Shown here: piece by piece, positions 56,184 through 64,000 of the stretch
Layout of the letters: each line of letters begins with the position of its first letter
Position numbering within the stretch: position 1 is the first letter of the stretch
NCBI RefSeq assembly: GCF_029543105.1
Contig: NZ_JARQXB010000014.1
Coordinates: 22,508-86,507 of the forward strand
Source of the DNA: Stenotrophomonas sp. HITSZ_GD
GTDB taxonomy: Bacteria; Pseudomonadota; Gammaproteobacteria; Xanthomonadales; Xanthomonadaceae
Length of the DNA stretch: 64,000 nucleotides
Reading direction: 5' to 3'
Notes under the pieces: model-generated
The model's input: the letters and a program-made list of their open reading frames with translations, nothing else
The model's database searches: none
What the model was told of the DNA's origin: nothing
Made by a program: the position numbers and the translations under genes

Positions 56184-56285
56184 TGCGGCAACCGGTCGCT
56201 GCGCCGATCCTGCCGGCCCCCCCGATGCCGCCCGCGATGGGCCGCATACAATCGGGTTTCCCGCCGAAAGTCCGCCGAGAGCGCA

Positions 56286-58001
56286 TTGGACCCCGACACC
56301 CCGCTGCACGCCGACAGCCCCCAGCGCCGCCGCCAGCGCACCGCGCGCCTGGCCGAACTCGCCGCCGGCGCCCGCGGCCGGCAACGCGCGGCGGCCTTCG
56401 CCGTGGCGCTCTCGGGCGTGGCGGTGATCGCCCAGGCGGCATTGATCGCCTGGCTGGTGCAGGCCGTTTTCATCGCCCGCCGCCCGCTGGAGGGCCTGGC
56501 GTTGCCTTTCGGCGCGCTGGCGGCGGTGCTGCTGTTGCGGGTGCTGCTGTCGAGCGGAGCGCAGCACGCCGCCGGCGCGGTGGCCGATGTCGCCCGCCGC
56601 GCCTTGCGCGCGCAGGTCTACCGGGCCCTGATGGCGCGCGGGCCGCTATGGCTGCGCCGGCAGCGCAGCGGTGAACTGGGCGAGCTGCTGCTGGCGCACG
56701 GCGAGGCGCTGGAGGGCTACTACGCCGGCTACCTGCAGGCGCGCGTGGAGGTGACGGTGGTGCCGCTGGCGATCCTGGCGGCGGTGTTTCCGGTCGAGCC
56801 GGTGGTCGGGGTGATCCTGCTGTGCACCGCGCCGCTGATTCCCGTATTCATGATGCTGGTGGGGTGGGGCGCCGAAGCGGCGGGCCGGCACCAGCTGCAG
56901 GCGCTGGCGCGGATGGGAGGCCATTTCGCCGACCGCCTCAAGGGCCTGGGCCTGCTGCGCCTGTATGGACGCGGCGAGGCGGAGCTGGCCGGCATCGCCG
57001 CCGCCGCCGAAGGCGTGCGCGAGCGCACGCTGAAGGTGCTGCGCATCGCCTTCCTCTCTTCCACCGTGCTGGAGTTCTTCGCCTCGGCGAGCGTGGCGAT
57101 GGTCGCGCTGTACCTCGGCCTGGGCTACCTGGGCATGTTGGGCGGCCACGGTGCCGGCAGCCTCGGCGTGGGCGTGTTCTGCCTGATGCTGGCGCCGGAG
57201 TTCTACGGCCCGCTGCGCCGGTTGGCCGCGCATTATCACGACCGCGCCAACGCGTTGGCCGCGATCAGCGAGGTCGAGCGGCTGCTGGGCCCGTCGCCGC
57301 TCGCGGTGCCGCCCGGGCAGGTGGCCGAGCCCGCGCGCGAACCCGAACTGGCGCAGGCGCGCGGCCCGTGGCTGGTCGCCCGGCACCTGCGCTTGCGCCC
57401 GCAGGGCGCGCAGGCCGACGTGGTGGAAGATCTTTCGCTGGAGATCGCCGCCGGCCGCCGCCTGGCGCTGATGGGCCCCAGCGGCAGCGGCAAGAGCACC
57501 GTGCTCGAAGCGCTGGCCGGCTGGTTGCCGCCGCGGGAAGGCCGCATCGTGCAGCGCCCCGGCCTGCGCGTGGGCTACGCCGGCCAGCGCCCGTACCTGT
57601 TCCACGGCAGCATCGCCGACAACCTGCGGCTGGCCGCGCCCGGCGTGAGCGAGGCGCGCCTGCGCGCGGTGGCCGAGGCGGCGCAAGTGATGCGCTTCGC
57701 CGCGCGCCTGCCGCAAGGCCTGGACACGGTGATCGGCGAGCGCGGCTTCGGGCTGTCCGGCGGCGAGGCGCGGCGCATCGCGCTGGCGCGGTTGCTGCTG
57801 CGCGAACCGGACCTGCTGCTGCTCGACGAACCCACCGCCTTCCTCGACCCCGGCACCGAAGCCGACCTGCTCGACACGCTCGGCGCCTTCGCGCGCGAGC
57901 GCGCGGTAATCGTGGCCACGCACAGCGCGGCGGTCTGCGCCTGGGCCGATGCGCGCGTGGTCCTGCCGGCGCGCATCGCCCCCGTGGAGGTGCCGGCATG
58001 A
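56286..58001 (+). CDS. cydD: Heterodimeric ABC exporter CydDC, subunit CydD
   Basis: 571 residues. Six TM helices from ~35 to 310 (AAFAVALSGVAVIAQAALIA; VVPLAILAAVFPVEPVVGVI; VFMMLVGWGAEAAGRHQLQ), then the nucleotide-binding domain: Walker A LMGPSGSGKSTVLEALAG, signature FGLSGGEARRIALARLLLR, Walker B LLLLDEPTAFLDPGTEADL. Exports cysteine/glutathione or haem-linked reductant to the periplasm, needed for cytochrome bd assembly. TTG start at 56286; no nearby ATG aligns. Overlaps cydC start by four bases (ATGA). Confidence 0.92.
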   Translation: MDPDTPLHADSPQRRRQRTARLAELAAGARGRQRAAAFAVALSGVAVIAQAALIAWLVQAVFIARRPLEGLALPFGALAAVLLLRVLLSSGAQHAAGAVADVARRALRAQVYRALMARGPLWLRRQRSGELGELLLAHGEALEGYYAGYLQARVEVTVVPLAILAAVFPVEPVVGVILLCTAPLIPVFMMLVGWGAEAAGRHQLQALARMGGHFADRLKGLGLLRLYGRGEAELAGIAAAAEGVRERTLKVLRIAFLSSTVLEFFASASVAMVALYLGLGYLGMLGGHGAGSLGVGVFCLMLAPEFYGPLRRLAAHYHDRANALAAISEVERLLGPSPLAVPPGQVAEPAREPELAQARGPWLVARHLRLRPQGAQADVVEDLSLEIAAGRRLALMGPSGSGKSTVLEALAGWLPPREGRIVQRPGLRVGYAGQRPYLFHGSIADNLRLAAPGVSEARLRAVAEAAQVMRFAARLPQGLDTVIGERGFGLSGGEARRIALARLLLREPDLLLLDEPTAFLDPGTEADLLDTLGAFARERAVIVATHSAAVCAWADARVVLPARIAPVEVPA

Positions 58002-59665
58002 GCGCGCGGCATCCGGATGGCCTGTGGGCGATCTTCGCGCGGCACCGTGCGCGCTTGCTGCTGTGCGCCTTGCTGGTGTGGCTGACGATGCTCGCCGGCG
58101 TGGGGCTGCTGTCGTTGTCCGGGGGCTTCCTCGTCGCCACCGCGCTGGCCGCGGCGCTGGCGGCGGATTTCAACTTCTTCTCGCCCTCGGCCGGCGTGCG
58201 CGGGCTGACGATGCTGCGCATCGCGTCGCGCTACGCCGAGAAGCTGGTGGGCCACGATGCAACGCTGCGCATCGCCCGCGACCTGCGGGTGTGGTTCTTC
58301 CGCCGCGCGTTGCCGCTGGCCCCGGCGCGCCTGGGCGCCCGCCGCATCGGCGAGCTGATGACGCGGCTGATGTCCGATATCGCCGAGGTCGACGGCCTGG
58401 TGGTGCGTGCGCTCGCGCCGTTGGCGGCACTCGTGGGCATCGGTGTGGCCGGCATCGCGGCGGCCGCGCTCATCTACCTGCCGGCGGCCGTCCTGCTGGC
58501 GGTGCTCGCGCTGGCCATCGGCCTGCTGGTGCCGTGGCAGGTGGCGCGTGGCGCACGCGAGCGCGAGGCGGCGCGCGCGGCGCAGCGCATGGCCTTGCGG
58601 ACGCTGGCCTTCGAGGGCCTGGAAGGCGCGGCGGACCTCGCCGCCGTGGAGGCAACGGCCGCCTGGATCCAGCGCGTGGATGCCGCGGCCGATGCCGTCA
58701 CCGAGGGCGACCAACGCCGCCGCGGCCGGCTGGTGGTGGGGCAGGCGTGGCATGGCGTGTGCGCGGCCGCCGGGCTGGCGGGCATGTTGTGGCTCACCTT
58801 GGGCGCGGCTGCGCGCGGCGTGCTGGCGCCGGAGATGGCGGCGGCACTGGTATTCATGACGCTGGCGCTGCTGGAGGTGTGGGCCGGCGCGGGGCTCGCG
58901 TGGCAGGCGCTGTTCGCCGGGCGGGTGGCGGCGCAGCGGCTGGACGAGATCGTCGACGCGCCGCCGAGCGTGGCCGACCCCGGCGCGCCGCGCGCGGTGC
59001 CCGCGCATGGCGCGCTGTGCTTCGACCAGGTGGTGTTCGCCTGGCCGGGCGCGCAGCGGCCGGTGCTCGACGGCGTGGACCTGGTGCTGCAGCCCGGCGA
59101 GCGCATCGCCATCGGCGGCGACAGCGGCAGCGGCAAGAGCACGCTGTCCTCGCTGCTGCTGCGCCTGTGGGACCCGCAGGCGGGCGAAGTGCGTTACGGC
59201 GGCATCGCGGTGCGCGAATTCGCCCAGGCCGACTGGCATCGGCAAGTGGCCTGGATGCCGCAGAACGCGCCGGTGTTCGCCGGCAGCGTGGCGGAGAACT
59301 TGCGCCTCGGCGCGCCCGGCGCCGACGACGCGGCGCTGTGGGCGGTGCTGGGGCAGGTGCGCCTGGCCGACTGGGCGCACGCGCGCGAAGGGTTGGCCAC
59401 GTGGGTGGGCGAAAATGGGGCCACGCTCTCTGCCGGCCAGGCGCGGCGCCTGGCGCTGGCGCGCGCGCTGCTGCGCGATGCCCCGCTGCTGGTGCTCGAC
59501 GAGCCCACCGATGGGCTGGACGTGGATACGGCCGATGCGCTGCTCGTCGATCTGGCGGCTGCGCTGGAGGGACGCAGCTTATTGATGATCACGCATGGCA
59601 CGGTGCCCGACGGGGTCGTGCATGCGGTGTACCGGCTGCGGGATGGGCGGCTGGCGCGGGGCTGA
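57998..59665 (+). CDS. cydC: Heterodimeric ABC exporter CydDC, subunit CydC
   Basis: 555 residues. TM domain (about 20-300) with LVWLTMLAGVGLLSLSGGFL and VLLAVLALAIGLLVPWQVAR; nucleotide-binding domain with GGDSGSGKSTLSSLLLRLWD (Walker A), ATLSAGQARRLALARALLRD (signature SAGQ, slightly degenerate) and LLVLDEPTDGLDVDTADAL (Walker B). Partner of CydD. Together with cydABX across the FNR site it supplies the whole bd-oxidase system. Last base-shared start with cydD; no terminator seen before the next gene 107 bp on. Confidence 0.92.
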   Translation: MSARHPDGLWAIFARHRARLLLCALLVWLTMLAGVGLLSLSGGFLVATALAAALAADFNFFSPSAGVRGLTMLRIASRYAEKLVGHDATLRIARDLRVWFFRRALPLAPARLGARRIGELMTRLMSDIAEVDGLVVRALAPLAALVGIGVAGIAAAALIYLPAAVLLAVLALAIGLLVPWQVARGAREREAARAAQRMALRTLAFEGLEGAADLAAVEATAAWIQRVDAAADAVTEGDQRRRGRLVVGQAWHGVCAAAGLAGMLWLTLGAAARGVLAPEMAAALVFMTLALLEVWAGAGLAWQALFAGRVAAQRLDEIVDAPPSVADPGAPRAVPAHGALCFDQVVFAWPGAQRPVLDGVDLVLQPGERIAIGGDSGSGKSTLSSLLLRLWDPQAGEVRYGGIAVREFAQADWHRQVAWMPQNAPVFAGSVAENLRLGAPGADDAALWAVLGQVRLADWAHAREGLATWVGENGATLSAGQARRLALARALLRDAPLLVLDEPTDGLDVDTADALLVDLAAALEGRSLLMITHGTVPDGVVHAVYRLRDGRLARG

Positions 59666-59772
59666 CCTGGTCCTGCGATCCGCTGGTCGCGCCATGACCA
59701 CGGTGCCCCGCACTTGTCATCGCCTGATGCGCCGCTTCATCATCGGGGCTTCCATGGGGATGGAGCGTTGAT

Positions 59773-60576
59773 ATGTCGAGGAAGACTTGGTCGGGTGCCG
59801 GCCTTGCGTTGTTGTCTTGCGCACTGGCGCTGCCGGCGTGCGCCGACGATGCCGCGCCGCCCGCGGCCGCTGCGCCGCGGTTGTTGTATCTGCAGGTGCG
59901 TGCCGATGTCGCGCCGGATGGCCACATCGTGGCGACCGCCGATAGCAAGTTGCCCACGGTATTGCGCGGGGCCATCGAAAAGCAGGTCGGGGGATGGCGC
60001 TTCCATCCGCCGATGAAGGAAGGCGTGGCGGTGACCGCCACCACCTGGGTGCGCGTGGCGGCTTGCCTGGTGCCCGAGAACGGCAACATGCGCCTGAGTG
60101 TCGGATATGTCGCCAATGGGCCGATGCAACCGGATGCCCTCATTTTCGCACCGCCCACGCCCCCCAGTTCGCTGCTGCGCGAGGGTATCGATACCACCCT
60201 GCAGGTGAGTTACGCGGTGCAGCCCAATGGCCGCGGCAAGCTGGAGTCGGTCGGCTTCGAGGATTCGGTGCCCGAACGCTTCCGGCCGTGGTTCGAGCGT
60301 TCGATGAAGCAGTGGGCGAGCGAGCAGAAGTTCCAGCCAGAGCGTATCGATGGCGAGGCCGTCACCACGCACCTGCAAACGCCCGTGAGGATGAACCTGG
60401 CGGCGCAAGGCGACCGCCCGCAAGCGCGCATGCGCCGCGAGGAAGCCGATCGGCAAGCGCGCAGGCTGAGCGAACAGTTGAATCCCGCCTGCGTGGCCGC
60501 GGCCCAGCCCTATCTGGTCGACAGCACGGTGGCGCTGGATTCCCCCGTCAGCTTCGTGGGCGCCGGCGGCGGCTGA
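59773..60576 (+). CDS. Exported protein of unknown function, TonB-C-like fold suspected
   Basis: 267 residues with signal peptide MSRKTWSGAGLALLSCALAL (cut near ACA-DDAAP; a Cys at the site could be lipidated, ALPAC). Two segments read like TonB C-terminal modules: residues ~45-110 (VAPDGHIVATADSKLPTVLR ... GGWRFHPPMKEGVAVTAT) and ~150-215 (VQPNGRGKLESVGFEDSVPE ... KQWASEQKFQPERIDGEAV), each with a 'V-P-DG-...-W-F-P...G-.V' pattern. No TM anchor other than the signal peptide, so not a classical TonB. Isolated between cydC and the glycosidase-like gene. Function unknown. Confidence 0.6.
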   Translation: MSRKTWSGAGLALLSCALALPACADDAAPPAAAAPRLLYLQVRADVAPDGHIVATADSKLPTVLRGAIEKQVGGWRFHPPMKEGVAVTATTWVRVAACLVPENGNMRLSVGYVANGPMQPDALIFAPPTPPSSLLREGIDTTLQVSYAVQPNGRGKLESVGFEDSVPERFRPWFERSMKQWASEQKFQPERIDGEAVTTHLQTPVRMNLAAQGDRPQARMRREEADRQARRLSEQLNPACVAAAQPYLVDSTVALDSPVSFVGAGGG

Positions 60577-60629
60577 GCCGTTCCTTCCGCCTACGGACAG
60601 GTGCGCGGGCGGAAGGTGCGGCGTGGGGA

Positions 60630-63600
60630 CTACCAGCGCGCGTCGAGCGTGCGGAATGGGCGCGCCACGCGAAGGCCGGCGGCGTCGTAGTGCTCCACGC
60701 GCTGGCCGTCCACGCGCACTTCCCGCGGCCGCTGCCGGTTCGGCCAGGCCACCTGGAGGGCGGTGTCCGCGCGCAGGCCCGGGGCCAGCGTGAGCCGCAG
60801 GCGGCCATCGGCCTGCCGCGCGCGCATGCCGAGCTTGCCGAACGCGGTCGGCAGCGCATCGATCGCCACGCCTTCGCCCGCCAGCCACGCGGCCGGCGTG
60901 CCGGGCAACAGCACCAGCGTGTCCTCGTCCTCGCGCAGCAGCATGCCATACAGCGTGCGCGCGTATTCCGCGCCGATCCACGTGTGCGGCATGTCGCCCA
61001 GGTAGCCCGGATAGCGCTCGCGCGAATGCACCACTTCGGCGAGCACGTGCCAGGGCAGCGGGCGGCGATGGGCCATCAGCAGCGACAGCAATTCCTGCGC
61101 ATCGTCCACGCGGTCCAGGTGCACGTACGTCAGCACGTTGCGCATCTCGTAGGGCGTGTAGGCGAACAACGCATCGGGCTGCTCGCGGGCCCGCACGTCG
61201 GCCAGGTAGCGGTCGAAGGTGGCGGTGAGCTGCGGCTCGGGCAGCAGCGCCTGCTGGCCGGTGGGATCGAGCGCGATCGATACGCTGGTGGGATCGCCGT
61301 CGCCCAGGTCGGCCGAAGCGGGGATGACTTCGCCTTGCTTCCACGCAAGGGTGGCGCGGATCGAGGCGGCCACCGAATCGCGCAGCAGCGTGTACTGCGC
61401 GCGCGCCCACGCGGCGGTCTGCGCGTCGCCCAGCTGCGCGGCGAGCCACGCGCCATCCTGCCAGCCCTTGAGCGCCCAGTAGTCGTCCCAGTAGCTGTGC
61501 GTGGGGCTGGAATAGCCCTCGTGGCTGATCGAGGGCGCGATGATGCCGGCGAAGCGTTCCGGTGCCGGCTGGTCGGCCATGTAGCCGGGCACCAACGTGC
61601 GCTCGCGCAATTCCTGCATGAAGCGCATCGCGGCGATGACCTTGGGCAGGTAATCGCGCACCGATTCGGCGCCGCCGTCGAGCCGGGCCACGTCGGCGAC
61701 GAGGTGGATGTATTCGCCCTGGCTGTCGTATTCGATATCCGAACCGAAGCCGCGGTTGACGCTGCCATCGGCATTGAGGATCGGCGAGACCAGCCCGTTC
61801 TCGTGCACCGCGTGGTCCGAATACCAGCGCAGGTAGTCGCGCGCGACCTTCGGCTGGCCCATGCGCAGCAGCGCCGAGGCGGTGGCCGCGCCATCGCGGA
61901 TGAAGGAGCGGTTGTAGTTGCGCGGGCCGGGCTGCATCGCCGGGCCGGTCTGGTTGAGCAGCATGTACGCGCCTTGCGCGCGCAGCATGTCCACCAGCGA
62001 GGCATCGGGCAGGCGCAGGCCGATGTCGCCGAAGCGCCCGCGCCATTCGTGGGCGAGCGCGTCGGCGGCGCGGTCGAAAGCGAGGCCGGCGTCCTGTTGC
62101 CAGGGCGTGCGATCGACCGGCGGCGCGGGCGGCAGGACGTTGGTCTGCGCATCGCGCGGCGTGGTGCCTAGCGGCAGCGCCACCACCACGTCGCGATGCG
62201 CGCCGGGCGGTAGCGCCACGCGGTAGGCCAGCACCGCCGAGGCCAGGCCGTCGGCATCGGCGGAGGCGCGCGCCTGCGGCACGCGGCCATCGGCGATCAT
62301 CGCGGTGGGTTCGTCCTGCCCATGCGCGCCGAAGCCGGTGGTGCCGGCCGCGTCCACCGGCGTCAACGCCGAGAGCAGCATCCGCTGGTCGACGCGCACG
62401 TCCGTCGCCGCGGCCGTGCCTTCCACCGCGACGCGCGTGATCGGCGAGACCCCGCCATGCTGCCAGGGCGGATTGACCTGGATCGGCCGCACCAGCAGCG
62501 AGAGCGTGCCTTGCACCGGTGTGTTGCCGGTATTCTCGACGCGGTAGCGCACCAGCGTGACGGGTTGCCCATTGGCCTGGGTGATCGCCATCGCTTCGTT
62601 GCGGATGCGCAACTGCTCGCGCGCCTGCCATTGCACGCTGGGCAGGGGCATCCAGCCTTCGCGCAACGACTGGGTACGCGCCACGCCCTCGGCGCTGACC
62701 GCGCCTTGCGTGTCGTACCACAGGGCCTGCAGCATCGGCGCGCCCTTGAAGGCCTCCAGGTTGCCGAATTCGTCGAAGATCGACTTCTGCTGCCCGGCCG
62801 GCACGCCGACGACCGTCCAGTAGACCTGCTGCTGATGCAGCTGGGCGGGAAACAGCGCGGCGTTGTCGCGCGCGGCGAGGATTTCCATGCGCTTGGTCGC
62901 GGTCATCACCTGTTCGGGGCCGAGCAGGCGCAGGCGCCGCAGTTTCGGCGCCGGTCCTTCGAGCCCGGCGAGCAGGCGCAGCGCGGTGGGCTGGAAGGCT
63001 TCGGGGGCGGCGAGGAAGGAGAGCGTACCGGCGCTGCCCGGGTCGCTGGCGACATCGCGCCAGGCGCCGTCGCGCGTGCGGGCCTGCAGCTTGGCGCCGT
63101 GACGCGCGCCGTCCCACCACACTTCGAGCCCGCCGATCTTGTCGGCGCGCGGCAGATCGATCTGCAGCGATCGTGCGCCGGCCTCGCTGGCGGGCAGGGC
63201 GAGCGGCGCGCCGCGGCCCTGCCAGACCTGCGCGGCGTCGGCGCCGACGCCTTGCAGGTGCGCGGCCGCGCGCGCGTCGAGCGGCTCGAATTCGAGCACG
63301 GAGACGCCCCAGTCCGCGGTGCGCTCGGGGCTGGCCAGGCGCAGGTAGCGGGCGGTGCGGGCGGGGAAGAACAGGTAATCGGTGGCGCCGCGCGAGTCGG
63401 TGCTGGTGTAGACGTCGTCCCATTGCTGGCCATCGCGCGAGGCCTGGATGCGGTAGCCGACCGCGAAGCCGCTGTCCCAATGCAGGCGGACGCCGCCGAC
63501 GCGTGCTTCGCGGCCGAGATCGAGCTGGAACCAATGCCCGGGGCTGAAGGCGCCGCCCCAGCGGGTGGTTTCGTCGCCGTCGATGGCGTGTTCGGGCGCG

Positions 63601-63752
63601 AGCGCGGCCACCTGGCGCGAGGAGGCGCTGGCCTGCCATTGCGCGCGCGGGGGGAGGGTGTCGCGCTGCGATGCGGGGGCCAGGCCGATGGCGAGCAGCA
63701 GGAGCGCGGGCGCGGCGCGGCGCTTGAGCATGGGCGATCGGCGAGGGTGCAT
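60630..63752 (-). CDS. Large exported discoidin-domain protein with an (alpha/alpha)6 glycosidase-like domain
   Basis: 1040 residues. Signal peptide (MLKRRAAPALLLLAIGLAPA, after an alternative upstream Met; start 63752 or 63731). An N-terminal F5/8-type C (CBM32-like) sugar-binding domain occupies about 40-165 (AIDGDETTRWGGAFSPGHWF, ATRYLRLASPERTADWGVSV). A beta-rich region follows (about 170-600), then an (alpha/alpha)6 toroid from about 620 (RNYNRSFIRDGAATASALLR, SYWDDYWALKGWQDGAWLAA, MPHTWIGAEYARTLYGML) as in GH15/GH63/GH94-type enzymes. The exact family is not clear to me. It probably degrades or senses an oligosaccharide in the periplasm or outside. A LacI-type site lies upstream; the end is 54 bp from the preceding gene. 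Confidence 0.75.
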   Translation of the reverse strand: MHPRRSPMLKRRAAPALLLLAIGLAPASQRDTLPPRAQWQASASSRQVAALAPEHAIDGDETTRWGGAFSPGHWFQLDLGREARVGGVRLHWDSGFAVGYRIQASRDGQQWDDVYTSTDSRGATDYLFFPARTARYLRLASPERTADWGVSVLEFEPLDARAAAHLQGVGADAAQVWQGRGAPLALPASEAGARSLQIDLPRADKIGGLEVWWDGARHGAKLQARTRDGAWRDVASDPGSAGTLSFLAAPEAFQPTALRLLAGLEGPAPKLRRLRLLGPEQVMTATKRMEILAARDNAALFPAQLHQQQVYWTVVGVPAGQQKSIFDEFGNLEAFKGAPMLQALWYDTQGAVSAEGVARTQSLREGWMPLPSVQWQAREQLRIRNEAMAITQANGQPVTLVRYRVENTGNTPVQGTLSLLVRPIQVNPPWQHGGVSPITRVAVEGTAAATDVRVDQRMLLSALTPVDAAGTTGFGAHGQDEPTAMIADGRVPQARASADADGLASAVLAYRVALPPGAHRDVVVALPLGTTPRDAQTNVLPPAPPVDRTPWQQDAGLAFDRAADALAHEWRGRFGDIGLRLPDASLVDMLRAQGAYMLLNQTGPAMQPGPRNYNRSFIRDGAATASALLRMGQPKVARDYLRWYSDHAVHENGLVSPILNADGSVNRGFGSDIEYDSQGEYIHLVADVARLDGGAESVRDYLPKVIAAMRFMQELRERTLVPGYMADQPAPERFAGIIAPSISHEGYSSPTHSYWDDYWALKGWQDGAWLAAQLGDAQTAAWARAQYTLLRDSVAASIRATLAWKQGEVIPASADLGDGDPTSVSIALDPTGQQALLPEPQLTATFDRYLADVRAREQPDALFAYTPYEMRNVLTYVHLDRVDDAQELLSLLMAHRRPLPWHVLAEVVHSRERYPGYLGDMPHTWIGAEYARTLYGMLLREDEDTLVLLPGTPAAWLAGEGVAIDALPTAFGKLGMRARQADGRLRLTLAPGLRADTALQVAWPNRQRPREVRVDGQRVEHYDAAGLRVARPFRTLDARW

Positions 63753-63793
63753 GGCGGGGTCCAGAGGCGGGGCTGGGCCACGTTATCAGCGGG

Positions 63794-63807
63794 GGAAAAC
63801 GTTTACA
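63794..63807 (-). promoter_or_regulatory. LacI-type operator candidate upstream of the glycosidase-like gene
   Basis: Reverse strand reads TGTAAACGTTTTCC, with a central palindrome AAACGTTT (63797-63804). It fits the LacI/CcpA-family consensus (TGWAARCGYTWNCW) except the last base. It lies 42 bp before the predicted ATG, consistent with sugar-responsive repression. No LacI gene is in the window. Confidence 0.5.
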
Positions 63808-63936
63808 TGCTGCGTTGCCGCGAGGGGGACGGGTGGGTTGGTGGCCTGCGGCCGCTGGTGTGGGGTTTCCGTTGGGTGGTTGGTTTTTTTCTTGCGATGT
63901 TGATCGGCTGTTTTGTTTGTGTTGCGCGGCCTTCGG

Positions 63937-64000
63937 GGGCAGGGCCCTTTCGGGACACGCCGTGAATCCATCCATGGAGGCTCGTAGGCGACATCCATGT
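63937..64000. repeat. Long-stem intergenic dyad element, truncated by the window end
   Basis: Shares the core of the 13951-14058 element over more than 50 bases (CGGGACACGCCGTGAATCC, ATCCATGGAGGCTCGTAGGC and GACATCCATGT), then the window stops inside the inner hairpin. The left arm begins GGGGCAGGGCCC. The rest of 63753-63936 contains only the LacI-type site and T-rich DNA; no gene seen. Confidence 0.85.

Noticed and set aside
59740..63975. Reverse-strand open frame of about 1400 codons
   Set aside because: It lies in another phase over the 1040-residue discoidin protein and its composition is Arg/Ala-rich without domains; high GC makes long antiphase frames common. The in-phase frame 60630-63752 has signal peptide and domains.

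Overview
The window is a 64-kb stretch of GC-rich, densely coding bacterial chromosome. It most resembles the family Xanthomonadaceae (Xanthomonas, Stenotrophomonas, Lysobacter, Luteimonas and relatives). The clearest signs are the arginine cluster built on N-acetylornithine carbamoyltransferase (Trp77, Glu92 and Lys302 at the positions known from the Xanthomonas campestris enzyme), an N-acetylglutamate kinase fused to an acetyltransferase, a methionine synthase split into two genes, a DksA with a long histone-H1-like tail, and an alpha-amino-acid ester hydrolase. No prophage, insertion sequence, CRISPR array or conjugative gene is visible. The genus cannot be fixed from the sequence alone.

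Layout. 1-2930 (minus): a YtrA-type operon (small exported protein, GntR regulator, ABC ATPase, ABC permease, DUF4097-like exported protein cut by the window start) behind a sigma70-type promoter whose -10 lies inside a GGTG-N16-CACC operator. 3064-7699 (plus): periplasmic glutathione peroxidase, exported FKBP isomerase, UDP-glucose dehydrogenase, SlyX, DUF2058 protein, outer-membrane transporter-like protein. 7864-12613 (minus): two-gene MetH behind an ArsR-methyltransferase fusion with an ATATCTC operator. 12736-16000: acyl-CoA dehydrogenase, SuhB, TrmJ. 16021-19076: a PhnD-like periplasmic protein translationally coupled to a GGDEF-EAL protein. 19129-20817: divergent epmB and efp. 20822-25655: TMEM175-like channel, SAH/MTA deaminase, UbiG, Gph, a squalene-synthase-like protein, a flavin-oxidase-fold stress protein. 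25750-28195 (minus): YidD, PyrC, M23 peptidase. 28292-32576: DksA, an MFS transporter that runs into it tail to tail, SufE, CysS. 32731-33258: small exported protein.

33720-44595 holds the arginine and proline genes on the plus strand: argF', argG, GNAT, argE', argB/A, GNAT, argC, argH, yciI-like, proB, proA. Together they take glutamate to arginine through acetylated citrulline and carry the first two proline steps. Upstream lies a possible attenuator: an Arg-containing leader ORF, a rho-independent hairpin and a 7-base alternative pairing. 44608-50244 (minus) is pgaABCD for poly-N-acetylglucosamine. Then follow the ester hydrolase, a cysteine dioxygenase, tRNA-Pro(CGG), cydABX divergent from cydDC across a perfect FNR box, an orphan exported protein and a 1040-residue discoidin-glycosidase-like protein.

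Intergenic DNA carries two recurrent repeat families. One is a short dyad (TGTAGGAGCGGC...), whose arms provide the stop codons of three genes. The other is a roughly 110-bp long-stem element with three copies in the window. The best candidates for undescribed biology are the arginine attenuator, the repeat-derived stop codons, the MFS gene without a stop before its terminator, and the ArsR-methyltransferase/MetH locus.
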